The translations under genes were made by a program, and so were the position numbers. Positions 9,321-18,724 of a DNA stretch of 64,000 bases are shown here, piece after piece (position 1 is the stretch's first letter; every line of letters starts with the position of its first letter). A model generated the notes under the pieces. The model was not told the origin of the DNA. It did no database searches and was given only the letters and a program-made list of their open reading frames with translations. Location of the stretch: assembly GCA_964600025.1 (NCBI GenBank), contig CAZRHJ010000002.1, positions 56,882 through 120,881 of the forward strand, in the 5' to 3' direction. This DNA is from JADFUS01 sp964600025. Lineage in GTDB: Bacteria > Bacteroidota > Bacteroidia > Bacteroidales > Rikenellaceae.

Positions 9321-9401
9321 CTTACTACAAGCATAATTAATGATACTTTACTCTCGCTTAACAACTTACAAAGCACGAGGGTACTGTATTTATTGTTGTA
9401 A
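9318..9401 (+). CDS. Possible 27-aa leader ORF
   Basis: An ATG right after the predicted -7 box opens a 27-codon frame (MLTTSIINDTLLSLNNLQ..., Leu/Thr/Ser-rich, ending YLLL) that stops 21 nt before the DUF349 start. If the transcription start is about 7-8 nt after the -7 box, the mRNA would be nearly leaderless for this ORF. No homology is recognised; it may be chance. It would fit a leader peptide only if conserved in relatives. Confidence 0.2.
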   Translation: MLTTSIINDTLLSLNNLQSTRVLYLLL

Positions 9402-9422
9402 TAATTTTTTAAACATTTCATT

Positions 9423-11219
9423 ATGGATGTTTTAGTACAATCTGTTCAAGAAGAACAATTCGACAAAAATGTCGAAAATATTTCAGAAAACGAACAATAT
9501 TCAACAATGTCAAAAGACGAGTTAATATTGGAATTAAACAAAGCTCTACAAGAAAAACCTCTTGATGAGTTGAAATCAATCAGCGAAAGCATCAAAACAG
9601 CATTCTACAAACGCAACAAAGCGGATATTGAAAATGCTAAAAAAGAATTTATCGCACAAGGCGGTAATATTGATGATTTCAAAATCGAAGCAGACGACAA
9701 GGAAGCAACTCTTAAAAATCTTCTTGCCCAGTATCGTCAGCGTCGCAACGAAGCAAACGCTATCATCGAAAAAGAAAGAGCCGAAAATCTTGCCAAAAAA
9801 TTAGAATTAATCGAAAAATTAAAGGAACTTGTTGAGCGTAGCGAAAACAGCGACACCAATACCTATCCTGAGTTTAGCGAAATACAAAAACAATGGCACG
9901 AAATAGGAGCAGTTCCAAAAGAGCAATTAAATGAACTTTGGAACAGCTACCACTTCCAAATAGAAAGCTACTACAATATCATAAAAATCAACAAGGAGCT
10001 TAGAGATTTAGACTACAAGAAAAATCTTGAACAAAGAATTGCATTGTGCGAATCAGCCGAGCAACTATCTCTCCAAACATCTTATGTAGAGGCGTTCAAA
10101 GAACTTCAAATACTTCACGAAAAATGGCGTGAAATAGGGCCAGTTGCCAAAGAACACAAAGATGAAATTTGGGACAGATTCAAACAAGCAAGTACAATAA
10201 TCAACAAAAATCATCAAGAATATTTTGAAAAACTTAACGCAGAACAAGAAAGCAATTTGAATATCAAGCGTGAGTTTTGTCAAAAAGTAGAGGCTCTTTT
10301 GGAAACTATTCCACAAAACAGAAAGGAATGGGACGAAAAAACTCAGGAGCTTTTGAACATTCAAGAACTTTGGAAAACTATTGGTTTTGCTCCAAAAAAA
10401 GACAATACAAAAGTTTACGAAACTTTCAAATCTCTTTGCAACAAATTCTTTGAAGAAAAACAAAATTACTTCAAAGGCAAAAAAGAGCATTTTATGAATG
10501 TTCTTCAAATCAAAACTGAGATTTGCGAACAAGCAAACAAATTAAAAGATAGCCAAGAATGGCAAAAAACAACTGCCGAACTAATTGCATTGCAAAAACA
10601 ATGGAAAGAAATTGGCGGTGCTGCCTCAAAAGAACTTGACGAACTTTGGAAATCATTCAGAGAGTCTTGCGACTATTTCTTTGAACGCAAACAAGAGCAT
10701 TTCAAAGAATTAGAAAGTTCTTATGCAGAACTAATTGCTAAAAAAGAGCAAATTATAGAGGAATTAAAGAATTTTGTAGAAGAAAATCCTCATACAGCAA
10801 TAGAAAAACTAAAAGAGATTCAACGCAGATGGACAGAAAGTGGTTTTGTTCCTGCACGTATTCAGAATCCTCTTTATGCACAATACAAAGAAATTATTGA
10901 TACTCACTTCACTAATTTCAAGAAAAACTTATCACAACTAAACTTAGATAATTTCAAGAATAAAGTTTCAAGTAAATCTTCTAAAACAGAAATATCTCGT
11001 GAGAAAGAAAGACTACAAAAACGTCTTCAAAAATTAGAAACAGATATTTCTACTTTGGAAAATAACATTGGATTTTTCTCTAAATCATCTAATGCTGAGG
11101 GCTTAATCAAAGATATTCAACAGAAAATTGCTAACACAAAAGAAGAAATATCTAATACAAAAGAAAAGATTAAGCATATTATAACAGAAGAAAGAAACAG
11201 AAACGAGAAAGACGCATAA
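9423..11219 (+). CDS. DUF349 repeat protein
   Basis: 598-aa cytoplasmic, highly charged helical protein with five tandem DUF349 units, each built around a W-x-E-I-G core: QKQWHEIGAV, HEKWREIGPV, QELWKTIGFA, QKQWKEIGGA and QRRWTESGFV, at about 75-residue spacing. A C-terminal coiled coil follows (about residues 525-595). DUF349 proteins have no firmly established biochemical role. The gene ends 4 nt before pyrG, so the two are likely co-transcribed. Confidence 0.9.
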   Translation: MDVLVQSVQEEQFDKNVENISENEQYSTMSKDELILELNKALQEKPLDELKSISESIKTAFYKRNKADIENAKKEFIAQGGNIDDFKIEADDKEATLKNLLAQYRQRRNEANAIIEKERAENLAKKLELIEKLKELVERSENSDTNTYPEFSEIQKQWHEIGAVPKEQLNELWNSYHFQIESYYNIIKINKELRDLDYKKNLEQRIALCESAEQLSLQTSYVEAFKELQILHEKWREIGPVAKEHKDEIWDRFKQASTIINKNHQEYFEKLNAEQESNLNIKREFCQKVEALLETIPQNRKEWDEKTQELLNIQELWKTIGFAPKKDNTKVYETFKSLCNKFFEEKQNYFKGKKEHFMNVLQIKTEICEQANKLKDSQEWQKTTAELIALQKQWKEIGGAASKELDELWKSFRESCDYFFERKQEHFKELESSYAELIAKKEQIIEELKNFVEENPHTAIEKLKEIQRRWTESGFVPARIQNPLYAQYKEIIDTHFTNFKKNLSQLNLDNFKNKVSSKSSKTEISREKERLQKRLQKLETDISTLENNIGFFSKSSNAEGLIKDIQQKIANTKEEISNTKEKIKHIITEERNRNEKDA

Positions 11220-11223
11220 TATT

Positions 11224-12843
11224 ATGGCAAAAGAAAATAAAACAAAGTACATTTTTGTTACAGGAGGTGTTGCCTCTTCATTAGGAAAAGGTATCATTGC
11301 CTCTTCACTTGCTACCCTACTTCAAGCACGTGGTTATTCTGTAACAATCCAAAAATTAGACCCTTATTTGAACATTGACCCGGGAACTCTAAACCCTTAC
11401 GAACACGGAGAGTGTTATGTAACAGAAGACGGTGCAGAGACAGACTTGGACTTGGGACACTATGAGAGATTTTTGGGAACTCCAACATCAAAAGCAAACA
11501 ACGTAACAACAGGTAAAATATATAAATCTGTAATCGAAAGAGAACGTCGTGGCGATTATCTTGGCAAAACTGTTCAGATTATCCCTCACATTACAGACGA
11601 AATCAAACACCGTATCAAAAAAGTTGGCAACGAAAAAGGATTTGATGTAGTTATTACAGAGATTGGTGGAACAGTTGGCGATATTGAATCTTTACCATAC
11701 ATTGAGGCAGTTCGCCAATTAAGATATGATTTGGGTGCAAAGAACTCAGTAGTTGTACACCTAACTCTTATCCCTTATCTTTCTGCTTCGGGAGAGCTTA
11801 AAACAAAACCTACTCAACATTCAGTTAAACTATTATTAGAGAATGGTTTACAACCAGATATTTTGGTACTTAGAACAGAACACAAACTTTCGGATTCTTT
11901 GAAACAAAAAGTTGGTTTGTTCTGTAACGTTGAGAAAGATGCAGTAATTGAAAGCATTGACGTTCCTACTATCTACGAAGTTCCTTTCAAAATGCTTGAA
12001 CAAGATTTTGATTCGGTAGCTCTTAGAAAACTTGATTTGGATATCAAACCTATCAATATGGATAAATGGAGCGAATTTTTGAAACGTTACAAAAATCCAA
12101 AAGGAATTATCAATGTTGGTTTGGTAGGCAAATATACTGCTCTTCCAGACTCATACAAATCAATATCAGAGGCTCTTATTCACGCAGGAGTAGTAAACAA
12201 CTACAAAGTTAAACTACATTTGATTAACTCAGACAGCGTAATCAAAGGCAAAGAAGAGGAAGCTTTGGGAAATATGGACGCAATTTTGGTTGCTCCCGGA
12301 TTTGGCGATAGAGGTATCGAAGGAAAGATTGACGCAGTAAAATATGCTCGTACTCACAATGTTCCTTTCTTGGGTATATGTTTGGGTATGCAATGTTGCG
12401 TAATTGAGTTTGCACGTAATGTAATTGGATTTAAAGATGCAACAAGTGCAGAATTTGACACAAAAGCCGAACATACAGTAATCGACCTTATGGAAGAACA
12501 AAAAGGCATTACAAATATGGGAGGAACAATGCGACTTGGTGCATTCCCTTGTACACTTACAAAAGGCTCAAACGTATATGAGGCTTATGGCAAAGAAGAT
12601 ATTTCTGAACGCCACCGTCACCGCTATGAGTTCAACAATAAATTCACACAAGATTTTATTGATAAAGGTATGGTTCCAGTGGGAATTAATCCTAAAAACG
12701 ATTTGGTAGAAGTTGTAGAAATTCCTTCACACCCTTGGTTTGTAGGCGTTCAATACCACCCAGAATACAAAAGTACAGTAACTAATCCTCACCCTTTGTT
12801 CTGTGCTTTCGTAGCAGCAGCTATCAAAAATGCTAAAAAATAA
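11224..12843 (+). CDS. pyrG: CTP synthase
   Basis: Converts UTP to CTP with glutamine and ATP, the last step of pyrimidine nucleotide synthesis. The N-terminal synthetase domain begins KYIFVTGGVASSLGKGI (P-loop) and contains LDPYLNIDPGTLNPYEHGE. The C-terminal class I glutamine amidotransferase has nucleophile C386 (LGICLGMQ) and the HPE of YHPEYKS. Length 539 aa is standard. It lies 4 nt after the DUF349 gene and 31 nt before yidC. Confidence 0.99.
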   Translation: MAKENKTKYIFVTGGVASSLGKGIIASSLATLLQARGYSVTIQKLDPYLNIDPGTLNPYEHGECYVTEDGAETDLDLGHYERFLGTPTSKANNVTTGKIYKSVIERERRGDYLGKTVQIIPHITDEIKHRIKKVGNEKGFDVVITEIGGTVGDIESLPYIEAVRQLRYDLGAKNSVVVHLTLIPYLSASGELKTKPTQHSVKLLLENGLQPDILVLRTEHKLSDSLKQKVGLFCNVEKDAVIESIDVPTIYEVPFKMLEQDFDSVALRKLDLDIKPINMDKWSEFLKRYKNPKGIINVGLVGKYTALPDSYKSISEALIHAGVVNNYKVKLHLINSDSVIKGKEEEALGNMDAILVAPGFGDRGIEGKIDAVKYARTHNVPFLGICLGMQCCVIEFARNVIGFKDATSAEFDTKAEHTVIDLMEEQKGITNMGGTMRLGAFPCTLTKGSNVYEAYGKEDISERHRHRYEFNNKFTQDFIDKGMVPVGINPKNDLVEVVEIPSHPWFVGVQYHPEYKSTVTNPHPLFCAFVAAAIKNAKK

Positions 12844-12874
12844 TTTTAAAAAATATAATTAAAAGAAATAGACA

Positions 12875-14716
12875 GTGGATAAAAATACATTAACAGGCCT
12901 ATTACTTATTGGTGCAATTCTTCTTGGATTTACGCTATATAGCGAGAACCAAATGTCAAAACAGAGAGAAGTCCAACATAAAATAGACTCGGTAAACAAC
13001 ATTGCCAAAGAAAAAGAATTGGCAGCTTGGGAAACAAAAAAAGCAGCAGAAGAAAACAAAACAGTAGCTCAACAGCCTACATATTCATCTGAATCTTTGA
13101 ACATTGCAAGTGTTGGCAACGAAGAATTTTACACTTTGGAGAACGACAAAATAATTGCAAAAATATCTAATAAAGGTGCTGCAATTCGTTCCGTAGAGCT
13201 TAAAGAATATAAAACTTACACAAAAGAGCCTTTGTATTTGTTCAAAGAGAAAGATGCTGTTTTCAACCTATCTTTCTACACAAATACTTTGCTTAATACA
13301 AGTGATTTTTATTTTACAAACAAAACTGGCAACGTAACAGTAAGCACAGAGGGCGAAACAAAATCAATGACTTTGAGTTTGCCACTTAGCGAAACTGCTT
13401 CGATAGACTACATATACACTATCAAACAAGGTAGTAATATGGTTGATTTTGATATTAAGCTAAATGGCACTTCAAATATTCTTTCTCCCGGACAAAGTAA
13501 TTTGTTTGTAAACTGGTCGAACGTATCTCCTCAACAAGAAAGGGGTTTTAGTTACGAAAATACTTACACTACAATAGGCTATATGTCGCCAAATAGTAGC
13601 GATTTGGAAGAATTAACTGTATCTACGGATACAGAACGTGAGGAAATTAGCTCAAAAGTTAAATGGGTTGCTTTCAAACAACAGTTCTTTTCAAGTATTT
13701 TGATTGCAAAAGACGCATTTGAAAATGCAAATTTATCTTACGAAACATTTGCTGAAAACAGTGGCAATATCAAGCATTTTGAAGCTAAATTAGCACTTCC
13801 ATACACTATGGAAACAAAGGAATATTCTATGCAATTTTTCTTTGGTGGAAACGAATATACAACACTTAAAGCAGAGGAGTTAAACCTTGAAAAACTTGTT
13901 CCACTTGGTTGGGGTATTTTTGGCTGGGTTAATAAATACATTATTATTCCTACATTCAACTTCCTTGGCGGATTTATTTCAAACTATGGTATTATCATCT
14001 TATTGATGACAATATTCATCAAAATTCTATTGTTTGGATTTACATACAAGTCATATATTTCTATGGCAAATATGCGTCTGTTAAAACCAGAAATTGAGGA
14101 AATAAACAAAAAATTCCCAGACAAGAATGACGCAATGAAAAAGCAACAAGCAACTATGGAACTATACCGTAAAGCTGGTGTAAACCCTATGGGCGGTTGT
14201 TTGCCAATGTTGTTACAAATGCCAATTATCATTGCACTATTTAGATTTTTCCCTGCAAGTATCGAACTTCGTGGAAAATCATTCTTGTGGGCAGACGACT
14301 TGTCGAGCTACGACTCTGTATTAGACCTTCCATTTAACATTCCTTTCTATGGCGACCATATCAGTTTGTTTGCTCTATTGATGGGTGCATCTTTGTTGTT
14401 CTCAACAAAACTAAACTCACAAAATAATGTTTCAAACCAACAAATGCCAGGTATGAACTTTATGATGACTTATATGATGCCTATTATGCTTGTAGTATGG
14501 TTCAATAGTTATTCATCAGGTTTGAGTTACTACTACCTACTTGCAAACGTTATCACTATTGGTCAAATGCTTCTTATGCGTAAATTTGTAGATGATGACA
14601 AACTTCACGCAAAGATGAAAGCAAACGCTAAGAAACCTCGCAAAAAAAGTAAATGGCAACAAAAAATGGAGGAACTTGCAAAACAACAAGAACAAATGAG
14701 AAACAACAAAAAATAA
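12875..14716 (+). CDS. yidC: Membrane protein insertase YidC (GTG start)
   Basis: Inserts and folds inner-membrane proteins with or without SecYEG. The 613-aa protein has an N-terminal membrane anchor (TLTGLLLIGAILLGFTLYS), a long periplasmic beta-domain (about 60-340) and the conserved C-terminal five-helix core (about 350-580; YRKAGVNPMGGCLPMLLQMP). A basic tail (KKPRKKSKWQQK) fits the Bacteroidota form. The start chosen is GTG at 12875, because it gives the conserved MDKNTLTGLLLIG opening; no ATG is available nearby. It closes a DUF349-pyrG-yidC plus-strand group ended by the terminator at 14794-14825. Confidence 0.97.
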   Translation: MDKNTLTGLLLIGAILLGFTLYSENQMSKQREVQHKIDSVNNIAKEKELAAWETKKAAEENKTVAQQPTYSSESLNIASVGNEEFYTLENDKIIAKISNKGAAIRSVELKEYKTYTKEPLYLFKEKDAVFNLSFYTNTLLNTSDFYFTNKTGNVTVSTEGETKSMTLSLPLSETASIDYIYTIKQGSNMVDFDIKLNGTSNILSPGQSNLFVNWSNVSPQQERGFSYENTYTTIGYMSPNSSDLEELTVSTDTEREEISSKVKWVAFKQQFFSSILIAKDAFENANLSYETFAENSGNIKHFEAKLALPYTMETKEYSMQFFFGGNEYTTLKAEELNLEKLVPLGWGIFGWVNKYIIIPTFNFLGGFISNYGIIILLMTIFIKILLFGFTYKSYISMANMRLLKPEIEEINKKFPDKNDAMKKQQATMELYRKAGVNPMGGCLPMLLQMPIIIALFRFFPASIELRGKSFLWADDLSSYDSVLDLPFNIPFYGDHISLFALLMGASLLFSTKLNSQNNVSNQQMPGMNFMMTYMMPIMLVVWFNSYSSGLSYYYLLANVITIGQMLLMRKFVDDDKLHAKMKANAKKPRKKSKWQQKMEELAKQQEQMRNNKK

Positions 14717-14793
14717 TATTTTGCGTGTTCCATACGTTATAAATAAACAATAATAAATATGTGATTTATTTATAAAGTTGTTTATAGTTTAAG

Positions 14794-14825
14794 AAAATAG
14801 GCTGAGAAAATTCTCAGCCTATTTT
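14794..14825. terminator. Strong terminator hairpin after yidC
   Basis: Perfect 15-bp arms AAAATAGGCTGAGAA (14794-14808) and its complement (14811-14825) with a 2-nt loop, followed by GTTTT. It ends the yidC transcript and can also serve the opposite strand. Confidence 0.85.
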
Positions 14826-14890
14826 GTTTTTAGAAGAATTGTCGTAAATAACTTTTAAAATATATTTTTTTATACAGGAGTTTCAAGGTT

Positions 14891-14998
14891 CAATAAAACT
14901 TGGATATCTTAGCATATTTTGCAGATGGTCATAACGTAGCGTAATGAAGTACGTGAGTTATGAGCATCTGTGAAATATACAAGATAGGCAAGTTTATT
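14891..14998. repeat. Palindromic interspersed element, copy 1 (yidC/queG junction)
   Basis: Imperfect palindrome of about 108 bp. The outer arms AATAAAACTTG...ATATCTTAG and AAGATAGGCAAGTTTATT pair. The lower stem here is GCAGATGG / CATCTGTG, a co-varied version of the GCCGATA / TATCGGC stem in other copies. The core AACGTAGCGTA...GTACGTGAGTTATGAG is present. It lies between convergent genes, and its outer edge contains the stop codon of queG (14994-14996). Confidence 0.85.
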
Positions 14999-15920
14999 CC
15001 ACACCTATACAAACTACCCCTACGTTACGCCTAAACCCCTTAGCATCACACCTAATCAGCGGCGTTGGACGATACAAGCGTCTAAATTGATTAGTAGATA
15101 TATCAAGCCATTGTTGACTACTTCTAACAAATACTTCCGAGACTTGATGACTAAAACCATTATTAAGTTTAGATTTTGTATTCCACGGACAAGCGTCTAA
15201 ACAAATATCACAACCAAAAACAGTATTACAAGGATTAGCACAAGTCAATAACTCCTTTTGGGACTCATCAAACTCACCTCTATGCTCTATTGTCAAATAC
15301 GAAAGACATCTACGAGCATCAATCACATATTCGCTTAGCAAAGCAGAAGTAGGACAAGCCTCCAAACATTTTTGACAAGTACCACAACGATTTTTGGTTG
15401 GCATATCATAGCTATCAAACTCAAAATCTGTTACAATAACTCCCAAATTGAGCAAACTGCCATAATTCAGATTTGTAATCAAACCATTTTTGCCAAGCCA
15501 ACCAATACCACAACACTCTGCCCAATATTTTTCGAGAATAGGTGCAGAATCCACAAAAGCTCTGGCATTACATTCCTCACCCAATTCATCTATCATCTTG
15601 GATAGAGAGTTTTTGATAGTAAAATGATAATCGTTCGATAAAGCATATTTTGCAATACGTGGATTATTACCAAAATTCACCTGAGGGTTGTAATATTTGG
15701 CACACACAATTACCGATTTAGCATTTTCAACAAGCAATGCAGGATTTAGTCTAATTTCTGAATTAGAAAGAAACCAATCCATACCAGCATTGAATTTTTT
15801 GTCAATCCATCTATCAATATAGTTTTTTTGTTTCAATATATTATGTATCTTTGCAATACCACAAATTTCAAAACCATATTTTAGGGCTAAATGTTTAATA
15901 TGTGAGTTTGATATATTCAT
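14994..15920 (-). CDS. queG: Epoxyqueuosine reductase QueG
   Basis: Cobalamin-dependent iron-sulfur enzyme for the last step of queuosine synthesis in tRNA. The 308-aa protein has the general-acid motif VDSAPILEKYWA (D124), and two [4Fe-4S] sets: C179-G-T-C182-x2-C185-x3-C189-P, and C237-x2-C240-x3-C244-P. Length is close to the short form without the HEAT domain. The stop codon TAA is formed by the edge of palindromic element copy 1, so the C-terminal end may have been altered by that insertion. It is divergent from the flippase-like gene with only 30 nt between. Confidence 0.95.
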   Translation of the reverse strand: MNISNSHIKHLALKYGFEICGIAKIHNILKQKNYIDRWIDKKFNAGMDWFLSNSEIRLNPALLVENAKSVIVCAKYYNPQVNFGNNPRIAKYALSNDYHFTIKNSLSKMIDELGEECNARAFVDSAPILEKYWAECCGIGWLGKNGLITNLNYGSLLNLGVIVTDFEFDSYDMPTKNRCGTCQKCLEACPTSALLSEYVIDARRCLSYLTIEHRGEFDESQKELLTCANPCNTVFGCDICLDACPWNTKSKLNNGFSHQVSEVFVRSSQQWLDISTNQFRRLYRPTPLIRCDAKGFRRNVGVVCIGVE

Positions 15921-15950
15921 TCCTTAAATAAATAATTTATTGCAAAGCTA

Positions 15951-17063
15951 ATGAAAAATACCGAAAAGATTAGAAAGTCTTTCGAAAAAGAAAGATTAGA
16001 CAAAGGGGCTGGGCAATTATCAAAGATAAAAGTCAAAAATATTATCTATCCAATTTTATTTGGTTTAGGTGTGGTTTTCTATATGATATATGATGATTTT
16101 GACGCAAGTGCATTTTCTGAAATCACTATCAACCTAAAAAGTATTTTTTGGTTTTTCATAGCTGTTTTGTTTATGTTTGGTAGGGATATTGGCTATATTA
16201 TCCGACTTAGGATTTTTTCGGAAGGAAGAATTTCTTGGTATGAATGTTTCAAAGTGATTATGCTTTGGGAATTCACTTCGGCAATTACGCCTTCGGCAGT
16301 AGGTGGCACAAGTGTTGCAGTACTCTACGTTCATAAAGCAGGAATAAGCATTGGAGAAAGCACCGCAATGGTTCTCCTAACCTCGTTTTTCGACGAACTT
16401 TATTTTATAATAATGTTCCCTTTGATATATTTTTGGTTGGGACACGACCTACTTTTCAATATATCTACACCACATAGCAGTTTTGCAGATAGTTTCTTGA
16501 CTTTTGTAATAATTGGCTATTCCCTAAAATTAATTTATCTACTGTTTGTTAGCTATGGTTTATTTATTAGACCACGAGGAATTAAATGGCTATTGATTAA
16601 GATTTTTTCTTTGCCTTTCCTAAGAAAATGGAAATACGATGCAGTTGCTACTGGCGACGATATAATAGAAAGTTCAAAGAATTTCCGCAAAAAGCCCCTA
16701 ATGTTTTGGATAAAATCATTTATGGCAACTTTCCTTTCGTGGAGTTCAAGATATTTGGTTGTAAATGCACTAATTTTGTCAATGTTTAGCGTTGGCGACC
16801 ACTTATTACTATTTGGCAGACAATTAATTATGTGGATAATGATGCTAATACTTCCAACACCCGGAGGAAGTGGTTTTTCAGAGTTTTTGTTCAAAGAATA
16901 CTTAGGAGAATTTCTCCCAATAGCCTCAGTAGCAATTATTATGGCTCTTATTTGGAGATTAATAACATATTATCCATATTTGATAATTGGAGCAATAATT
17001 TTCCCTCGTTGGTTGGCTCACAAATTCAAAAAACCAAAAATTGTAACTCGATACAAGAAATAA
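15951..17063 (+). CDS. Lysylphosphatidylglycerol synthase TM-region / flippase-like membrane protein (UPF0104)
   Basis: 370-aa integral membrane protein with about eight hydrophobic segments of the LPG_synthase_TM (UPF0104) family, without the soluble aminoacyl-transfer domain of MprF. Family motifs visible: FTSAITPSAVGGTSVAVLYV, then LPTPGGSGFSEFLFKEY. Bacterial members are thought to act in lipid or lipid-linked substrate translocation, but the substrate is unknown. The start ATG (15951) follows a short shared promoter region with queG. Confidence 0.85.
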   Translation: MKNTEKIRKSFEKERLDKGAGQLSKIKVKNIIYPILFGLGVVFYMIYDDFDASAFSEITINLKSIFWFFIAVLFMFGRDIGYIIRLRIFSEGRISWYECFKVIMLWEFTSAITPSAVGGTSVAVLYVHKAGISIGESTAMVLLTSFFDELYFIIMFPLIYFWLGHDLLFNISTPHSSFADSFLTFVIIGYSLKLIYLLFVSYGLFIRPRGIKWLLIKIFSLPFLRKWKYDAVATGDDIIESSKNFRKKPLMFWIKSFMATFLSWSSRYLVVNALILSMFSVGDHLLLFGRQLIMWIMMLILPTPGGSGFSEFLFKEYLGEFLPIASVAIIMALIWRLITYYPYLIIGAIIFPRWLAHKFKKPKIVTRYKK

Positions 17064-17160
17064 TATACTTAACATTTTTTCAAAAAAAACTCAAAATTAT
17101 TTTGAAATTCAGAAAAAATACCCTACCTTTATGATAATAATGTGAAATAACTATTAAATA

Positions 17161-17526
17161 ATGGAAGAAGGAAGAAATTTTGGAACTGACAATAATTCAG
17201 ATGAAGTATATTCTGAGTCAGTTAGAGCAGGGAAACGAACTTATTTTTTTGATGTTAAATCAACAAAAGGGAATGACTATTACATTACTCTAACAGAGAG
17301 CAGACGCAAAACTGAAAGAGATGGTTCATTTAGTTACGAAAAACACAAAATATTTTTGTACAAAGAAGATTTTGAGAAATTTGAAGAGGCTATGCAAAAA
17401 GCAATGTCATTCATAAAAGAAAACAAAAAAGATTTTTTTGAAAAACAAGAAGAGAAATCAAATTTTGAATTAGAGGACAAAGGTTATACAATGTCGGATA
17501 TAGACAAAGAATTTGATGCTTTGTAA
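17161..17526 (+). CDS. PUR-alpha-like DUF3276 nucleic-acid-binding protein
   Basis: 121-aa acidic cytoplasmic protein with a single PUR repeat (KRTYFFDVKSTKGNDYYITL, then TESRRKTERDGSF and KHKIFLYKEDFEKF), the form common in Bacteroidota and related to spirochaete BpuR. Members bind single-stranded DNA or RNA; the target in this organism is unknown. It lies about 98 nt after the flippase-like gene and 17 nt before mnmA, with which it may be co-transcribed. Confidence 0.88.
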   Translation: MEEGRNFGTDNNSDEVYSESVRAGKRTYFFDVKSTKGNDYYITLTESRRKTERDGSFSYEKHKIFLYKEDFEKFEEAMQKAMSFIKENKKDFFEKQEEKSNFELEDKGYTMSDIDKEFDAL

Positions 17527-17543
17527 ACAAAATTTTTAATCTG

Positions 17544-18587
17544 TTGAAACGAGTATTTTTAGGAATTAGTGGGGGGATAGACAGTGCAGCTTCGGTACTT
17601 ATACTCAAAGAGTTGGGTTATGAAGTGGTTGGCGTATATCTACAAATTCATACTCCACTTACAGACCACGAAGAACTCCAAGACAGACTTGGAATAAAAA
17701 TCATTATCAATAATGTTAGCGATATTTTTAACGCTAACATTATTGATAATTTTGTTAATAGCTATATGATGGGGCTCACTCCATCTCCCTGCGTTGAGTG
17801 CAATCACAGCATAAAATGGAAAATCATACGCCAAATGGCACTCGAAAATGGCTGTAATAATTGGGCAACTGGGCATTATTGCAATGTATCTAAGCATAAC
17901 GGGACTTACTACATTGAGCGAGGACTTGACCCAATAAAAGACCAATCATACTATCTTTGGAAATTAGAACAAGATATTCTGGAAGGTGCAATTTTTCCTC
18001 TTGGCAACTATACAAAGGCTCAAATATATGATATGATGCGAGAAAAAGGCTACCAAAAGATAGTTAATAAACCACAAAGTATGAGTGTCTGTTTTTTGAA
18101 AGACAAGGGATTAAAACTATTTTTGGAAGAAAACTTACCAACTACAAATGATTTGAAAGGCGGGGATATACTCGACACAGATGGAAATATAATAGGAAAA
18201 CACGATGGCTATCCTTTCTATACTATTGCCCAAAAAAAAGGTCTTGGACTCAATAATGGCAAATGTGTTATTGATATAGTACCTGAGACAAACAGACTAA
18301 TAGTGGGCAACAGAAACGACTTGTTTACAAAAGAAATAATCATTTCAAATTATTATTTTGGCAACTTAGAAGATTTAAGTTCCAACAATATAGTTGCAAA
18401 CGTAAGAGGTATTGGCGAAAACCCAAAAGGCTTTGCACAAATCAAAATACTTGACAGAAACAAAGCAAAAATCAGTTTGGAATATCCTGCTTGGGCAGTA
18501 ACCAAAGGACAACCAGTTGTTTTTTACTGCCAAAACAGAGTTATAGGTGGCGGTTATGCCGAAGAATTTAGCAATTATAGCATTTAA
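17544..18587 (+). CDS. mnmA: tRNA 2-thiouridine synthase MnmA (TTG start)
   Basis: ATP-dependent thiolase forming 2-thiouridine at position 34 of Lys, Glu and Gln tRNAs. It has an N-terminal PP-loop SGGIDSA (residues 9-15), catalytic Cys in VECN (C86) and in SVCFLKD (C183), and a C-terminal beta-barrel ending with GQPVVFYCQNRVIGGGYA. The start is TTG at 17544, the only initiator that yields MKRVFLGISGG. The coding sequence contains a perfect 19-bp inverted repeat (17703-17750). A paralog elsewhere in the genome is common in this phylum. Confidence 0.94.
   Translation: MKRVFLGISGGIDSAASVLILKELGYEVVGVYLQIHTPLTDHEELQDRLGIKIIINNVSDIFNANIIDNFVNSYMMGLTPSPCVECNHSIKWKIIRQMALENGCNNWATGHYCNVSKHNGTYYIERGLDPIKDQSYYLWKLEQDILEGAIFPLGNYTKAQIYDMMREKGYQKIVNKPQSMSVCFLKDKGLKLFLEENLPTTNDLKGGDILDTDGNIIGKHDGYPFYTIAQKKGLGLNNGKCVIDIVPETNRLIVGNRNDLFTKEIIISNYYFGNLEDLSSNNIVANVRGIGENPKGFAQIKILDRNKAKISLEYPAWAVTKGQPVVFYCQNRVIGGGYAEEFSNYSI
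17703..17750. repeat. Perfect 19-bp inverted repeat inside mnmA
   Basis: ATTATCAATAATGTTAGCG (17703-17721) is exactly complementary to 17732-17750, with a 10-nt loop. It is inside codons 54-69 of mnmA, where the translation (IINNVSDIFNANIIDNFV) still fits the protein family. Confidence 0.9.
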
Positions 18588-18589
18588 AT

Positions 18590-18724
18590 TATTGCTGTAC
18601 AGTAAAAATCTTACAAGCTTCCAATAAACTCGAATCTCTTAGGCTATTTTGCATATATAACATAGCGTGCTGGTGTACGTGAAGCAGAGCATAGGTAAGT
18701 CGAGTTTCGTTTTAGCGGACAATA
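18590..18724. repeat. Palindromic element with MITE-like ends, copy 2 (mnmA/ATP-grasp junction)
   Basis: 135 bp bounded by TATTGCTGTACAGTAAAAAT on the left and TTTTAGCGGACAATA on the right, i.e. imperfect terminal inverted repeats. It has the core CATAGCGTGCTGGTGTACGTGAAGC and outer arms AATAAACTCG / CGAGTTTCG. It starts 3 nt after the mnmA stop codon and its right end supplies the stop codon (18712-18714) of the convergent ATP-grasp gene. Confidence 0.82.
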
